NCBI GenBank assembly: GCA_914767715.1 | Contig: OU612067.1 | Coordinates: forward strand, 27,502,162 to 27,566,161 | Direction of reading: 5' to 3' | From: Membranipora membranacea | Taxonomy: Eukaryota > Bryozoa > Gymnolaemata > Cheilostomatida > Membraniporidae | DNA length: 64,000 nt | Shown here: positions 47,946 to 61,169 of the stretch, one piece after another | Layout of the letters: the number at the start of each line of letters is the position of its first letter | Position numbering within the stretch: the first letter of the stretch is position 1 | Position numbers and translations under genes: made by a program | Notes under the pieces: model-generated | The model's database searches: none | What the model saw: only the letters and a program-made list of their open reading frames with translations | Told to the model about the DNA's origin: nothing

Positions 47946-50105
47946 CTAACGTATTCTTGTAATATACTCGTCCTGCCAGTCAACCGCACCTGGCCCACTA
48001 AACCATTGTGAAAAACGGGTTCTGACATTTGATGCTGCTGCTGCATGGCCTCTGGCAACTGCGTTGAGTCCTGGCATACCATCACCTTGTCTCCATAAAC
48101 CTTCCACAACTTCACCATTAGGGAGAGGCTGATCCGCATAACCAGGTGGTACATAAGCATTGTCAGATAGCGAGCAGAGCATGTTGTGGAGCACGCAGCA
48201 GGCTTGAATGATTGAAGTTGCTTTCTTTCCATCTGCGTCAAGGGGTGTGAATAGAACCCGCCATCTAGCTGATAATATTCCTGTAAAAATGGCAGTGAAT
48301 AACAGAAACTGACAATGAAGATAACTCCAACGCCATAATTATTGAGAACAGTGACGTTTGGTAAATAATTATAATATCATATTCTAATATCTACCCATGA
48401 TGTCTCAAAAATTCTCAGACTTGCAGGCACATAAAATGAAGCTATTTACTGCCATTGATGCTGCCTCTAATTCGAATAACAGGGATTTGAATTTTATATT
48501 ACTTACCAAAGGTGTTTTCAACCACTCTGCGAGCTCTTGATAGTCTATAGCTGTACCTCTTCTTTACCATGTCATTTTCCTGGTCTCGTCGTGCAAATGG
48601 CCTCAACAAATTAGTCTGCAGCGGAAAAGCCTCGTCTGCGATGAGAACATACTCCTCCTCATAACCCTCTGTATTCGGCAGTGATATTGGTGGTGGAACA
48701 TTCACCTCACCTGAGAAACAGAATATCTCTGTGAACAGTGATATATAGCAAAGGGGGCAATATATATAGAGGAGTTGAGACTAATCATTGATGGAGGAGA
48801 GGGGCAAGGGACATGGATCATACATAGGAATAATAATATTTGTGAAGGCGAGGGAATCTTATAAAGTTCGTATGGATAGGAAATCGGGTATCATATCATT
48901 AATGTGGGGGGGGGGGGTGACAGATTGATAGGGAAGAAATCTATAAAGGGAGGGGGATTATCAGTTCATTTAGGGCAAAAAGGGAGAATCATATTATATT
49001 GAAGGTGCAAGGGTATCTTATCATACACAAGAGGGAAGTAGTCTAATCTTATTCGAGGGAGGATTTCTATTTTCATGCAGTAATTGGCAACATACATCAG
49101 AGCACAAGCATTACCAGTGAAAAAATTATTTTGTACATACCTCTCTTCCATGCTTGTCCAAATTGAGATCGTTCCCACACCCCACCATCACTGCAGCTTC
49201 CAGTCTGGCCAATATCTACCATGATGAAGCGGTAGTCTGCTCCAGCTATCGCCATTAGGTTTATCGAGAAGGACTTCTTATAATTAAAATATAAAGTCCC
49301 TGTGTTGTCAGGTGCCCGCATGTGGATGTGTTTACCATCAATCGCTCCAACACAATTCGGAAAATTCCACACATCTAGAAACCTGCGAATGAATAGAGGA
49401 GCGCAGCATTATATATTAGGCTACTGACGAGATAGTTAGTGCATACATACATAGATCAATGAGTCTTTTACTCCTTGGATAGATGATAGGGCATCTTAAT
49501 TGGGAGTTGGGTTCTTACCAGGTGTTCATTTGAAACCAATCTGAGATGATCTCAGTCAGTCATTGATACATGAATAAAAATCACTTCAGAACCTAAACCT
49601 CAACCTCACTCTCACTTCACTGTCCCTATTTCTCTCAAGTCAATGAGAGGACATACCTCTGTGAGATAGATCTCCATTCATTATGGTTGGTGGGAGGTTT
49701 CAAGTATATTGGACATAGCATATCCCACAGTGCCTCACAACAGTCATACACCATGTCAGACACAGTCTTTCTACCTAGAGCATATATGTATGCTAGGCTA
49801 TTGAAGTTCATCCCAGTAGCAAGAAAATGCAGAGTCACGCAGAGTCTAGTCTCAGGGTCAATAGCCTTCCTCATCACAGTATCCTGTCTCCTGATCCTTG
49901 GTCCAACTATAGCAAGCAGATAGTCAAAGGTGTGTGGTGTCATCCTGTAGGCCTACTGTGCATGGAACCTATCAGGATACTGTCTCAATTGCTGAAACCT
50001 GTTGATCACTGATGTTTCCTGTCTAGTCTGGTTCAAAGGGTGAACCCAGTGCTCCCTGTGGTTTCTCTGAAGAGCTAAATATGCCCCCACAACAATGAGA
50101 AACAT
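47946..50105 (-). pseudogene. PIF/Harbinger transposase, one nonsense codon
   Basis: Exons (minus): 49657-50105, 49141-49382, 48507-48710 and 47946-48280, all GT-AG and in phase, giving 409 codons plus stop. Exon 1 has HREHWVHPLNQTRQE, TRLCVTLHFLATGMNFNSLA and the helix-turn-helix region. Exon 2 has WNFPNCVGAIDGKHI (first catalytic Asp), FIMVDIGQTGSCSDGGVW (second Asp region). Exon 3 has YVLIADEAFPLQTNLLRP (catalytic Asp/Glu region) and YRLSRARRVVENTFG. Exon 4 has RWRVLFTPLD and ACCVLHNML. Its length is normal for the family. A single TAG at 49953-49955 in exon 1 interrupts it. The downstream Met at 49943 could give a protein lacking the N-terminal tryptophan motif. Confidence 0.85.
48900..48920. 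repeat. Poly(G) run in a transposase intron
   Basis: About 14 consecutive G in a purine-rich intron (48711-49140). It is likely length-variable. Confidence 0.7.
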
Positions 50106-50333
50106 GTAGTGTTTTGCTTAGGTTTTGGAGAGTTCAAGATGGAGGACACATTTAATATGACCTATGTTCGCCCTTGAATCTCATTGGTCAATCTAGTCAC
50201 ATGACCTATAATCTCATTTAAATCACCCGACCATAACGTACATCAGGTAGGGCTGTGTAGCAGGATTAGCTCGGCCGATCCTCTTTAAATAGGACATCGA
50301 CTCGTAATTAACTCGGCTCATGTAGCCATGGCT

Positions 50334-53300
50334 TTACAATTGCGCATTGCTATGTAATGCTATGCTATGTCTATCACCAGCGGATAAAGTTTGGATCCAC
50401 ACAAAATTTAACTCAGGATCTTGAACTTTGTCATGTATCTGATTGTCAGGAAAGTATATACTATTCAATTGAGGAAAATTGCTCTAAGACCAGTAGAGCC
50501 TCCTGAGTCCAGCTATCTATGAGCGCTTATCAAGCTAGTGTAAACGTGGATCTCGTTTGACACATGCCTCCACGATATACTGGCTCTGATGGTTCTGAAA
50601 GATCTTCTTTATATAGGGACTCTGTATTGTGATGATTTATTTAGCCAAAATAAACGGGTATACGTCTTTGCTAGGAGTGCTAACAAAAATATGATGGATT
50701 TAGGAGAATGTGGCATAGGTTTAGAGTGTAAGTCACTCAGCGAGCATGCATTGACGGTCATGGGATTGGGTAGCCCATATATGTGCTGTGACCTGCCTAC
50801 AAACAGAGAGGAATATGGCAGCAGGAATTGAAGCGTCGCCCTTAAGACATCCAATATAACACTCCACTCATGCTTTGGGCTGTCGCACGCTATAAGAGCC
50901 CTTCAGATTGGTAAACCACTTATGTAACCAACCATTTTTTTTTAGCTGTCAACCATTTTTCTTTATTGGCTGACTGATTCAAAGAGAACTAGTCTAGATC
51001 CTGTCTCAGGAATATCCAATGAGACAGGATTTTTGCCCTACAAGATCGAATTCACGGACACTTGACCATTGACGAATTGTATACCTGGAGTAGTTTCACC
51101 AGTTATTTGGGTGTCAACTAAAAGTTGGCGAAGATTAAATGTGTCTGAGATAACGTTTCTTAGGCTTTTGCTGGGCTCTAGGCTTGTCAAATATGCAGAC
51201 ATGGCTTACATGTTGATTACAGATTTTTGCAAGAACCTTATCAATGAATACTGAATTGCTTTGAACCTATCATGATATGAAGGTTAACAAAATATGTATA
51301 GGTCTCAATACTGTCCCTAGGGATTTATAAGTGAGAATTATGATTAGAGCTGGACAAATTTTAACACAGCTAGCAATTACAATTTTAACACAGCATTTTT
51401 CTCAGAGAGTGTTATCATGTGTTGCTTTTCATAATATAATGTGTAATTGTGAGGCTAATTAAAAATGTTTTTACACAGGTGCTTTAGCTAGTGTTTGGTG
51501 AAAAGATTTAGTCAATATAATCCCATAATTGCGTTGGTTTGCGTTGTCGCAATGTCTCTCTGTTTAGTCCTACAATCAAATGACTTACTATGCAGTGCTC
51601 TTATCTTTACATGTAGGCATACAAGATATGATTAGTGGCATTAGGCTTATAAAACGATGGCTTAAATTTAAGGCTAGCGCAATATAATTTTGAATAGTAT
51701 CATAAGCCAAGGATACAGCCCCTGATACCACTTGCTCTCAGTGTAGCATCACTACATTCAAGCAAACAGTGAACAACACCCTCATGGCAGTAGACACCAT
51801 AGTTAATACCTTTCAAACTGTGATTTCTTCTGGATTCCCAACTAATCGTATTGACTTCAAGCTGTTGATGGCATATGGCTGAGAAGCTAATGGTTATTCC
51901 ATTTTGAAGATTTTATGCCCAAATTAAGGTCAAATTAAGCTGTGAAATCCCTCATGCCTTCTCTGGTGTTTACCTGATCATAATCAAATCGTGACGAAAA
52001 AACTGAGCTATTATACAGAGTAATAAATGCCTTTATATTAACAATACTACTACTATTTGGGCTTCTTTGAGGAAGGGGGTTTGGATTTGAAAGTGACAAA
52101 TTTATGTTGCCGAAATCAATCGCACTGCCCAACCAATTCCAAAATATTTTGCTTTAGAGACAGTGATTAATTTTTGAAACATCCCTAGTTAACTTCAATA
52201 ATCTTCAGTAAACTTCAATAATAATGTCATTGTGTCCTCGCTTAATCCTTGTTTGAAATGTGATAGTGTCAGGACCCAGGAATTCTTGTGTGTTTCTTAA
52301 GATTAAAATCTTTTACAATTGTTTGGTGGTTATCATTGACTCATAATAATTGTGAACACAAACGCATAAAGTGGGTTGATTCAGAGCCAGTAGCGTTGAA
52401 TTTGGACTGTGAAAAGTAATTCAAGCGTGTGTCTTACTACTTGCACTGGCAGCAATTCTTTATTGCCATCTTGCTGGTGATAGGGTTGATGGAAAGTTAT
52501 TTAACAAAATTGAAGCGATTGATTGTTCTGCTTGGCGCTTTGAGTTTGGAATAATACTGTGTACAGGCATAACCTTGTATGTGTGTAAAGATTCTGATAT
52601 TTTGAGACATTTAATTTTTCATTGATCATAACCAACTTATTTATCAGTTTGCATAATTCCTGTTATTATATGTCTGCCGGATGGATAGTGATTTTTTTGA
52701 GGGACATAAATATTGTCCTTTTTGTTCATGATAATAAACCAGTTTGTTGAAGAATTGATTGATGAACACTGTACACCCTCAACAATCATGTTAATAAACT
52801 CTAAGGTCCACACAGATCAAATTGTTAACGAGAGAGGGTAACTTTGATGTAGGAAATTTAACAATAATTAGACAAGACAACTCCTAAGGGTCATTTTCGG
52901 ACTGAGAAGTATCATTCACTGAGGTACATGGCTAAAGAGGGTAGCAGCTTTTTGAAGCATGAAGTGAACATAAATGTTTGGTGTTTATTTTGGTATAGGA
53001 GAGGCTCACGATCAAATAGAGGTCTAACTCCTGGGATGTTGAGCGGTTTTAATAAAAGGAAATTTATTTCAAGAAATCATAATTGTTGTGGTGATTGGCC
53101 TTGGCAACTTGATATCAGTGTTATGTGTTATCCTTCATGGCAGTTAGATAAGCATACATTTTCAGTTCAGGTGTCAGCTTGATGCTACCTCAAGTGTTGC
53201 ACAACAGCCAGCTAAACATAGCCACAACTTTGCTAGAGATGACACATAAGAGGCTGGGCTGGTTCTACATCCACCAAGTCACCCAACAACCATCTGAATC

Positions 53301-55186
53301 AATGAACAACTGTAAGTAACTCCTATTAACAGCATTCACACTTACATGTATTTTAATTGTTATTCTATTTGAGATTCATTTTGTCTTGTAGTTAGCCTTT
53401 AGGTCCTGATTTTCTTACAGTCCCCTTGCCGCTTCTAGAGTTTTTGAAGTTTACATTTAGATTAATTCTTGGTTAGATGCAAGTTGTTGGGTGTGATAAC
53501 CTTTCACCTATATGTTTTAAAAGGCCTAGACTTGTTACTGGCTTATTAGAATTTCAAGTAGCTCTCTCTATCACCTATTTCTGATACTGGTTAATCCCAG
53601 CTAGGGAAATGCCTCTTACAAAGTGGTTTTGTCTCGCAAGCGGTCGATAACATTTTTTATTGTTGTGGGCATCAATCCAGTCAACATGCCTCAGGGGACC
53701 AAGGCAACCTTCACCCCACTGCAACTCATCAGCCCCACCTACATTCAGAGTTCTGATGCAGCAAAAAGTTTTGTATGGGCAGGTTCTGTAAGACATGTCC
53801 CAATACAGCACCTGCCACACGTGTTGCATGTTGGTGGACCATATTTAGCATTTATTTCTATTTTGTCTCTTTAGCTGGTCACCGTGTTCGCTTGAATCGG
53901 TAGGGTTGGGCAAGAGCCAGCACATTGGCTATGAGTTGCAGGATCAACATTTTAGAATTTTTGTCTCAAAATTAAAGTATGGATGAGTATGAGTATGACA
54001 GTAGCCAAGAAAACTCTAAGACAATTTTCAAAACTTCTTCACAAACACATGTGATATTTGGAGAACTTTTGAAGACGATCCACAAAGATTCGTTCACAAC
54101 GATAACAGGTACCAGGGAGCCAGGATAGTTATCTTCGCATGTGAAGTGGCATTGCAGTACCTTTGCACTCAAGATATAGATGGTGCCAGCGATCGTCTTA
54201 ATTAATTGATTAGTTAATATAACAAAAACTTTATGAGAGAAGCCTGTCAGCTTGAAATGTCTATTCTCCATTATTGTATTTGTGGTACTTGTTCATAATT
54301 TATTATACTTTATTTTGCAGGCTTGGAGCAGCTGCTAGACTATTTTAATTGAGTGTATATAGGGAATGTCGATAACCCAGCAACATACCAACCCGAGATC
54401 TGGAATGTACACCAGGCAACATTAACTGACAACCGTTGCACGAATAATCAGACAGAAGGATAGAACAACTGGTACAAAATAACTTGCCATCAGCCATCAG
54501 CCATCAAGCGTGAGGGGTTGAGTTCTACTGATCTTTATTTTCCTTAGACCGTATCGTAGAAACTACAACATTACGTTCTGCAATAATAACGGTGCGGAGC
54601 AATAAAAATTAGAGTAAAAAATATCAGGATCAATGCAAATACAAAACAATGCAGGAAGGATGATTCATGGTATTCATCAAACTTAATGTTCATGGAGTTG
54701 AGGTACTGCAAGAAAATGTACCTTGTTGCACGATCATCACCTGAGCTGATAATAACACATTAATACTATATACAGTGAGTCTAGTTTAGCCAAGGAGCCT
54801 TGTAGAATATGCCATTCTCCAGTGATGCCTGAAAGTTGTACGGAAAAATTTAGAGATATTTGCAGCGGCAGAGATACAGGCATGGAGATAATGTAGCTCA
54901 AGTAGCGTGACGAATATAACGGCAGCAGTGTCGAGCATTTCAAACGATTAACGATGTATCGCATTAATTGCACAAGAAAAATGTGATTTGTGTGCATCTG
55001 ATAAGGCTTTATAATTTCCTTTGTTTGCCATATGTTAGCTTTTTTCTGTACAGTGAATTACTGCGTGTGCATATAGTTCTGGATAAGTCAGTTGGTTTTT
55101 AGTTAGCACTGTGTTAGCAGTAAATATGGCTTGCTCTGGTTTTTACTGAAGTTGCAGAAAAAGACATCTCTTGATTCATACACAGG
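50334..55186. other. Gene-poor stretch
   Basis: No protein family or RNA recognised on either strand. Open frames are all short and look random. Some longer ones (50589-50831, 53623-53874) show no motif I know. Confidence 0.35.
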
Positions 55187-56515
55187 TTGATTCTATTCTA
55201 CAAGCTATTTCGGCAATCATGTCAAGGAGTATCAGGTTTTCAGATATTATCAAGAGCTATGAGGACCAAAACACAGTGTGAGTGGGAGTTTTTTGTGTGG
55301 ATTGACAAGTTGGAGTTAGTTGCAGAGCTCCAAGGAGTGACAGAACTTGTTAAGTTTGTTTCACTTTTCTTGTCTGGTCCAGCATTTGCAGTCTATCAGC
55401 AGTTGGCTGATGAGGCCAAGCAAGTCTATGAAAAGCTTAAAGCAGAGTTAAGTACAGCATTTAGCACAGACCCGTTTTCATCATATGATCAACTCAAGAG
55501 TAGAGTTTTGCAGGAAAATGAATCTGTTGATGTGTCATGCAGCCGGTGGTGAACCTTTAATAAGATGTGCATTTGTGTCAGGTCTACCAGCTAAAGTAGC
55601 CATGCGGCTCAAATCTACAGTCAATGTTGATAAATTGCAACTGGCAGAACTGGTTAGTAATTGATGCTGTGGTGACTAAGCGAGGTTTGTTCTCCTTGTG
55701 CGGTAGACTCACTGGTCACTATCCTGTTGGTGGATGGCTGTGAGTGGCTTGCAGTTACATGAAAAGGCAAGCAAGTGGTTGTGATTGGGATGAGGAGATT
55801 CCAGCCTCCGTGAAGGTTATGCTAGCAGACACTAAAGCATTATTGCAGTTGAAAGATCCAGTTTGTGGAGTTTTGTCTGTGCCTGGTACAGAAACAAGTG
55901 TTATATGGTGTGATGCAAGCAGTCTTCCAGTGGGTGTTGTGGTTGAGATAGATGATCACATAATTGAGGATGGTTGTTGGTTGCGGAAAGATGATGGAAA
56001 CCATGTCAATTTTGCAGAGCTGGAAGCTGTGATTAGAGGGTTGAGTAGTGGAGTAAAATGGAATTTAAAATCGGACATGACTGATTCAGCCACTGTGTTT
56101 GGTTGGGTAAGCTCTATAATCAATGATAGTAAACGCCCAAAGGTTAATGGGCTTGGAGAGATGCTCACTAGGAGGAGATTGAGTATGATTTCGGAGCTGA
56201 TCAGCATGTATGAGTGACAGGTAGAGTTGAGATAAGTAAAGTCGAAGGAGAACTTAGCTGATGCACTCACGAGAGTTCCCAAGAAGTGGTTAAAACCTTC
56301 TGTTGAGGTCATGTCTGTGGGTTGTGTTGGCTTGTATTCTATAGAGGCACTCCGAGATCTTCACGATTCCCACCATCTTGAAGTGGAGAGGAGTTTTTAT
56401 CTTTCCAGGTGTAAGTGGGGTGAAGCAGTGCAGAAGGGTGATGTCGAGAGAGTGGTGAAGGAGTGCCAGGTGTGCAGGCGACATAGCTGTAGCAACTCAG
56501 CCCAGATTCGAATCT
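55187..56515 (+). pseudogene. LTR-retroelement remnant: gag, then RNase H and integrase N-terminus, RT deleted
   Basis: From about 55240 the frame reads WIDKLELVAELQGVTELVKF, LFLSGPAFAVYQQLADEAK and DPFSSYDQLKSRVLQE, a gag pattern I recall from invertebrate LTR elements. After a frame change, LPAKVAMRLKSTVNVDKLQL follows. Then directly LCGRLTGHYPVGGWL, normally found well after reverse transcriptase, then VIWCDASSLPVGVVVEID, NFAELEAVIRGL, MTDSATVFGWVSSI (RNase H acidic residues), ENLADALTRVP, DLHDSHHLEVERSFYL and VVKECQVCRRH (integrase zinc-binding HHCC). So the protease and reverse transcriptase were lost by internal deletion near 55690. TGA at 56215-56217 and other stops show decay. No LTRs were identified. 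Confidence 0.75.
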
Positions 56516-56943
56516 TGATTCTAATCGAGTAGAGTTAGAGTTGAATTGACCTCAGTTTGGCACCAGCCGAGTTTGAACTGATTTGTGGTTGCCTGTGATT
56601 CGAGTTGAATTGAGTTGTGTTTGTGATTCGACTCATAGCCTAAATTTATTACCATATTAGTACGAACAGATTGTGTGGCCCCAATATATTTCTTAGTTCA
56701 CGACATCATAAATAGGTACTGTTCTAAGTGACCACATGATGAAAAGATAATGGCGAACTTACTGACCAATGCCCAAATAAAAATACAAACAACAGGTTTT
56801 GTTCATAGCATAATAAGTATGCTGCCACACCAGATGAAATACACTCAGTTGGTTTGTCTGCTTACCACAGCAGCTCCTCCTGCCATGCTGCTGTGCTAGC
56901 TAACAACTCACTTTAACTTACATTAAATTACTACACCATATGT
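56516..56943. other. Flank between retroelement and hAT remnant
   Basis: The words GAGTTGAATTGA, GAGTTTGAACTGA and ATTCGAGTTGAATTGAGTTG repeat in 56530-56640. Otherwise nothing is recognised. Confidence 0.35.
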
Positions 56944-57887
56944 CAGGGCTGGGCGGTAAAACGGTATAAACCGACCTAGAGCCGGTATGGGCCATGACCG
57001 TATCTGCAATAATGTAACTCTTAGGTTTTACCGCACCGTACATTGCGGTCGGTATCGATTTCGCCCTTAACACATCCGCACCGTATTTTCAGAAAGCAGT
57101 GACATCATTCCGCTGGGGTCCAACCCGGATGAAGTCAAAGTTTAGTTTTGATAAAGCTCATGTGTCAACAATTTACAACCTTGACCTTTACTTCAGTTCT
57201 ATAACTGGCCAATCATAACACAGTATTTCTTGTTATTACATTATGTTTCATAATCATACCCAATGAAAACTGCTGTAAGAATCACAGCAGGTTATGTTCA
57301 ATTCTATGCTTTGAGTAAATGTGCCTGTGACTGCAAATCATCAAGCTCACAACTTATTCTGATAATCTACTTCTTTTGGGTTGGTAAGTAAGTCAGAGGT
57401 TAGTAAAAATGTTTATCATATTAAATAAAAATGCTTACTAGGCCTAGACAGGCTACAAACTAAAGCCTGATTGGTATTTATTTTAAACTGTCTGTTTATA
57501 ACAATACTTATCAATATCATCAATCTAACCAATGAACTAAACCTAAGGTATAGTTCATTGATCTAACTAAGAGTAGTAGATATGAAAACAGAACAAACAT
57601 TGATTGATTGATTGAATCAACTAAATGCCCATATATGTTGTTGTATGATTGAGTAAAATCTTACATCAACAACAACGGCATACCCTGTGATCCTGATTCA
57701 ATAATAAGGGAATGCTTAGATCTTCTGAGCATTCCCTTAATTTAGTTCATTGTTCTGAGTAAGGATTATATTCATGACTCGACTGTCTGACTCTGTCTGT
57801 GAACGGAAACACTAGTAATTTAAGTTAGTAGAGGTAGTAGAAATAGTTAGTAGAATATAGATACTGATCCATGGACAGAATTAAGTT

Positions 57888-58215
57888 TTGACCAGAGCAA
57901 AAGTAGCTCTATCTTTACCAGAATGGCAATCAAAACATGGGTGGTGTCAGTCAGAATTTGCAATAGCAATGTATGATTTTTGTGTCTTAGACTTGTCTTG
58001 TGATGAAGAATTGCCAGTTCAGACCCTGATTTGGTTGGGGGTCTTCTATTTACTTAATACTAGTCAGGGGCTCTTTCAATTAGATAAAGCCAAAGTGATT
58101 GTTTACGATTGCAGGTCAATGCGACTTCCAAAAAGTAGCAGTGCACCACCTCACAAAATAAATGAAATAAATTACTGTGCATCAGCAAGCTCACCATTTT
58201 ACATCCGTTTTAGGA
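57888..58215. other. Upstream interior of the hAT remnant
   Basis: An open frame runs through here into the first hAT exon, but the part before the TTTTAG acceptor at 58215 has no family features and is taken as intron or untranslated sequence. It may hide an earlier hAT exon. Confidence 0.3.
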
Positions 58216-61112
58216 GAAGAATGGATGTGGAAGATATAAGCAGTGATACAGAAGATGTTGTAGAGGTGACGCCTAGCTCGATTGTTGTTGAAGCATCAGC
58301 CAATCAGACAGACACCAATCAATGTGAGTATTTCAAATAGCAAGGTTCTAAGAGTCCTTATTATCTATTGTGTTAGTTCCCACCGATGACTGAGAACCGA
58401 TTTACTGAGCGTTAATACGACCATGAAGGGAAAACATTGTTAGGATTTATCAAGCTCTGTCACACCACCAGTCAGCCAAGTAGCCTTGATGAATAACGTG
58501 GAAACAAATCTGTTTCACTTTTCAACTAAAGAAAAGATGAACTGCAACAACCTCTATCTTCGCTATGGGCCATCTTACAGTATTACATATTGTTAGGTCG
58601 CCTTCTTCACTTACCAACAACATTAACATTGACATTATTGTTGTGTTTTAGCGTCAGATGGAGATATGGAGTTTGAACTAACACCAAGAACATCGAAATC
58701 TTAAGTCTGGGAGTGCTTTGATTGTTCTGTCAATCTTTCCAAAGACCCCACCACCGGTCTAGAGATACGGAAAATAACAGCAATATGTAAGTTTTGTAAG
58801 GGGGACAAAAGGATATTTGTGTGTGCTAGAGGCAACACTAGCGACCTTTGGTCTCATTTAGAAAAAAAACATTACTCTGAATACTCTAAGATAGCTCCTT
58901 CTAGCCTCCAGAAGTCAAGAATAGGTTGTTTGTACAGCCAAAAAACACCTCCTAACCAGCCTACCATATCCACTGCTCTAAGAGCCGCAACACCATACAG
59001 TAGTAAATCCCGTGAACACAAGCTACGCACTGACGCTATAATACATTACATTACATCAGACGGTAGTCCTCTATCTACTGGAGACAGCCCCAAATTTGCA
59101 CAGATGTTGCGCTTGTTTGACAATAGATATACAATCCCGTCTCGTGGATCAATCACTGAGACTTACTTCCTGAAAAATATCTAACTGTAATTACAGGAAT
59201 CCAGAAAAAGCCGGAGGAAAACAACAACTCGCTAGTACCTATATTTAGCATCACAACAGATTTATGGTCCTCAATCAATCTCGAGCCCTATATATCCCTC
59301 ACAGCTCACTATGTCACTAACAATATGGAGCTCAAAAGACACACTCTCGAAACTAAGTACATACCCGATCGGCACACAGGTGTCAATCTGAGCAAAGCTC
59401 TAGAAGAACTTCTCAAGTATTGGTCACTCAGTTTCAAACATGTAGCTGCCATCACCACAGATTCAGCTGCCAACATGCTGAAAATGGCCGATGTGTCAGG
59501 GATGACACGTGTACCGTGTTTTGGTCACCTCCTCACAATGCTGTCAGCAAAGCATTTGATACACCTGAAGTTAAGCCGCTGCTTGCAAAGCTACGACGCA
59601 TATCTGCCTATTTTCATCAGTCGCATTCTCGGGCCCTGAAACTTGAGGCTGAACAGAAGAAAGCCGGCAGATCAGAGCGAATCCCTCATGCCCCATGTCC
59701 CACAAGATGGGAAGCACCTATGATATGATTCGAGACATGGATGAGAATTTGGTATTCATCAAAAGGATTGTTGTGGAGGACAACTCCGCTCTAGTTCCAA
59801 CTCCTGATGAAGAAAAGTTGTAGAAACGTCTTGTAGAGGCGTTCGCTGAGCTCAGCACAATGACGGACAGCATGAGTGGAGAGAAGTCTGTTAGTGTAAG
59901 TGCTGTGCTACCAATGCTACGCATCATCAAATCCCTGCAGTACACAGGGATGAAGGACAACCTAGGCAGATGTTTCAGGGAAACTGTGTATGATTATATC
60001 AGCAAAAGGTTCAATCAAATTTGGATGAAACACTGTTCGAGTTCTCTGTTCTGTCATCTGCTTTTATTCTTCTATTCTATTTTGTTCAATTCATAATAAC
60101 TTATTTCGTTCATACTAACATTGTTTACTTCAGCTAAGAATTTAGGATAAACTAAGGCCAGGTCACCCTTGCTCTCCCCTACCTCTGAAAGTGATAATAA
60201 ATGACAAAATAAGGAATCTGTTGCTTTTGCTTCTGTATTCTCTCCAGACAATAAACATGTTTGTATATGAATCGCAGATTGCTTGGTGAGCGAGTAAAAG
60301 CCATGACACAAACCCTGATCAAGGCAACCGTCTTAGACCCGCGTTATGTACTTGAAGTCGATGATATATGTAGCTCCTTTATGATTCAGTACGATGAGGA
60401 GTGCATCCTCAAGGATCTTACAGACATCATTAGAAAGAAAAATGCAGGTAGGTGATTTATTTTGCATTCATACTTTTCTTACGTTTCCTGTCTCATGTAA
60501 TTAAAAGCCAATTTTTCAGTCAAGTCTGGGGAATCATAATTGCTATCCACCTAACGCAAAATATTACCAAACATATATTTGCATTTTGTTTTTCTTCACT
60601 TGCATTCAACAGCTAGTGAATAGTCAGCGATGCATTTTTACTCTGCGAAAAAATAAGTAGAGTGTTTTGATATTTAACAGTGGTATATTGTTGTGTTATT
60701 TTCTCCAACAGGAGGTGAACAGGTCGAGCGTAGCGAGACATCTAAACCCACGCGTAAGAGATCTAAGCTCGGAGCACTTTACAAGTCTCTGAAGAAACAA
60801 GACTCGACAGAGCTGCCACCTGACACAGTATCTGCTGAAGAGCAAGCTAAACTGCAGCTCGAAACTTATAAAACATTGGCTAGCAAGCATCCAATCGAGT
60901 TCGATGATGACCCCCTAATCTGGTGGAGATCGTTCGAAAGCACAGTCCCAGAACTCAGCATCATGGTGCGATCATATCTCGCTATTCAGGCAACCAGCTG
61001 TGCTTGAGAGCGTCTGTTCAGTAAGGCAGGTTTCATAGTAAATAAATATAGAGCCAGTTTGAAAAGTGACAATGTGTCTATGCTTACATTCCTTGCAACA
61101 AATTCAGATTAA
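58216..61112 (+). pseudogene. hAT transposase (ZBED-like), several stops
   Basis: Pieces in order: acidic N-terminus (58216-58320), BED-type finger at about 58705-58880 (VWECFDC, ICKFC, TSDLWSHLEKKH), then FAQMLRLFDNRYTIPSRGSI (about 59095-59160), SITTDLWSS (first catalytic Asp region, about 59255), NLEPYISLTAHYVTNNMELK, AAITTDSAANMLKM (second Asp region, about 59450), CFGHLLTM, PCPTRWEA, TVLDPRYVLEVDD (60325 on), and the C-terminal dimerisation block RSYLAIQATSCA-stop-ERLFSKAGFIVNKYRASLK with FLATNSD to TAA at 61110-61112. In-frame stops are TAA 58702-58704 and TGA 61005-61007 (a Ser codon in relatives). Frame shifts lie near 59170-59240 and 59700. Internal non-coding inserts are at about 60030-60260 and an intron at 60449-60710. 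Confidence 0.82.
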
Positions 61113-61169
61113 TCGCATCACATTTTCCTTATAATTCACTCTCTGGATCACAGGTCTTCTGGTCGTTGA

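Larger units (their letters stand above)
44616..50333. mobile_element. Nearly complete PIF/Harbinger DNA transposon (5.7 kb)
   Basis: Inverted ends AGCCATGGCTACATGAGCC (44616 on) and GGCTCATGTAGCCATGGCT (to 50333) are exact for 19 bases. Flanking triplets are TAA and TTA, close to the usual 3-bp TWA target duplication. Inside, a MADF-type gene runs on the plus strand and a four-exon transposase on the minus strand, facing each other (convergent). This two-gene layout is standard for Harbinger elements, where the second protein helps bring the transposase to DNA. Confidence 0.85.

Noticed and set aside
53575-53874. Overlapping 83-84 codon frames on both strands
   Set aside because: Neither has recognisable motifs, splice context or compositional coding signal.
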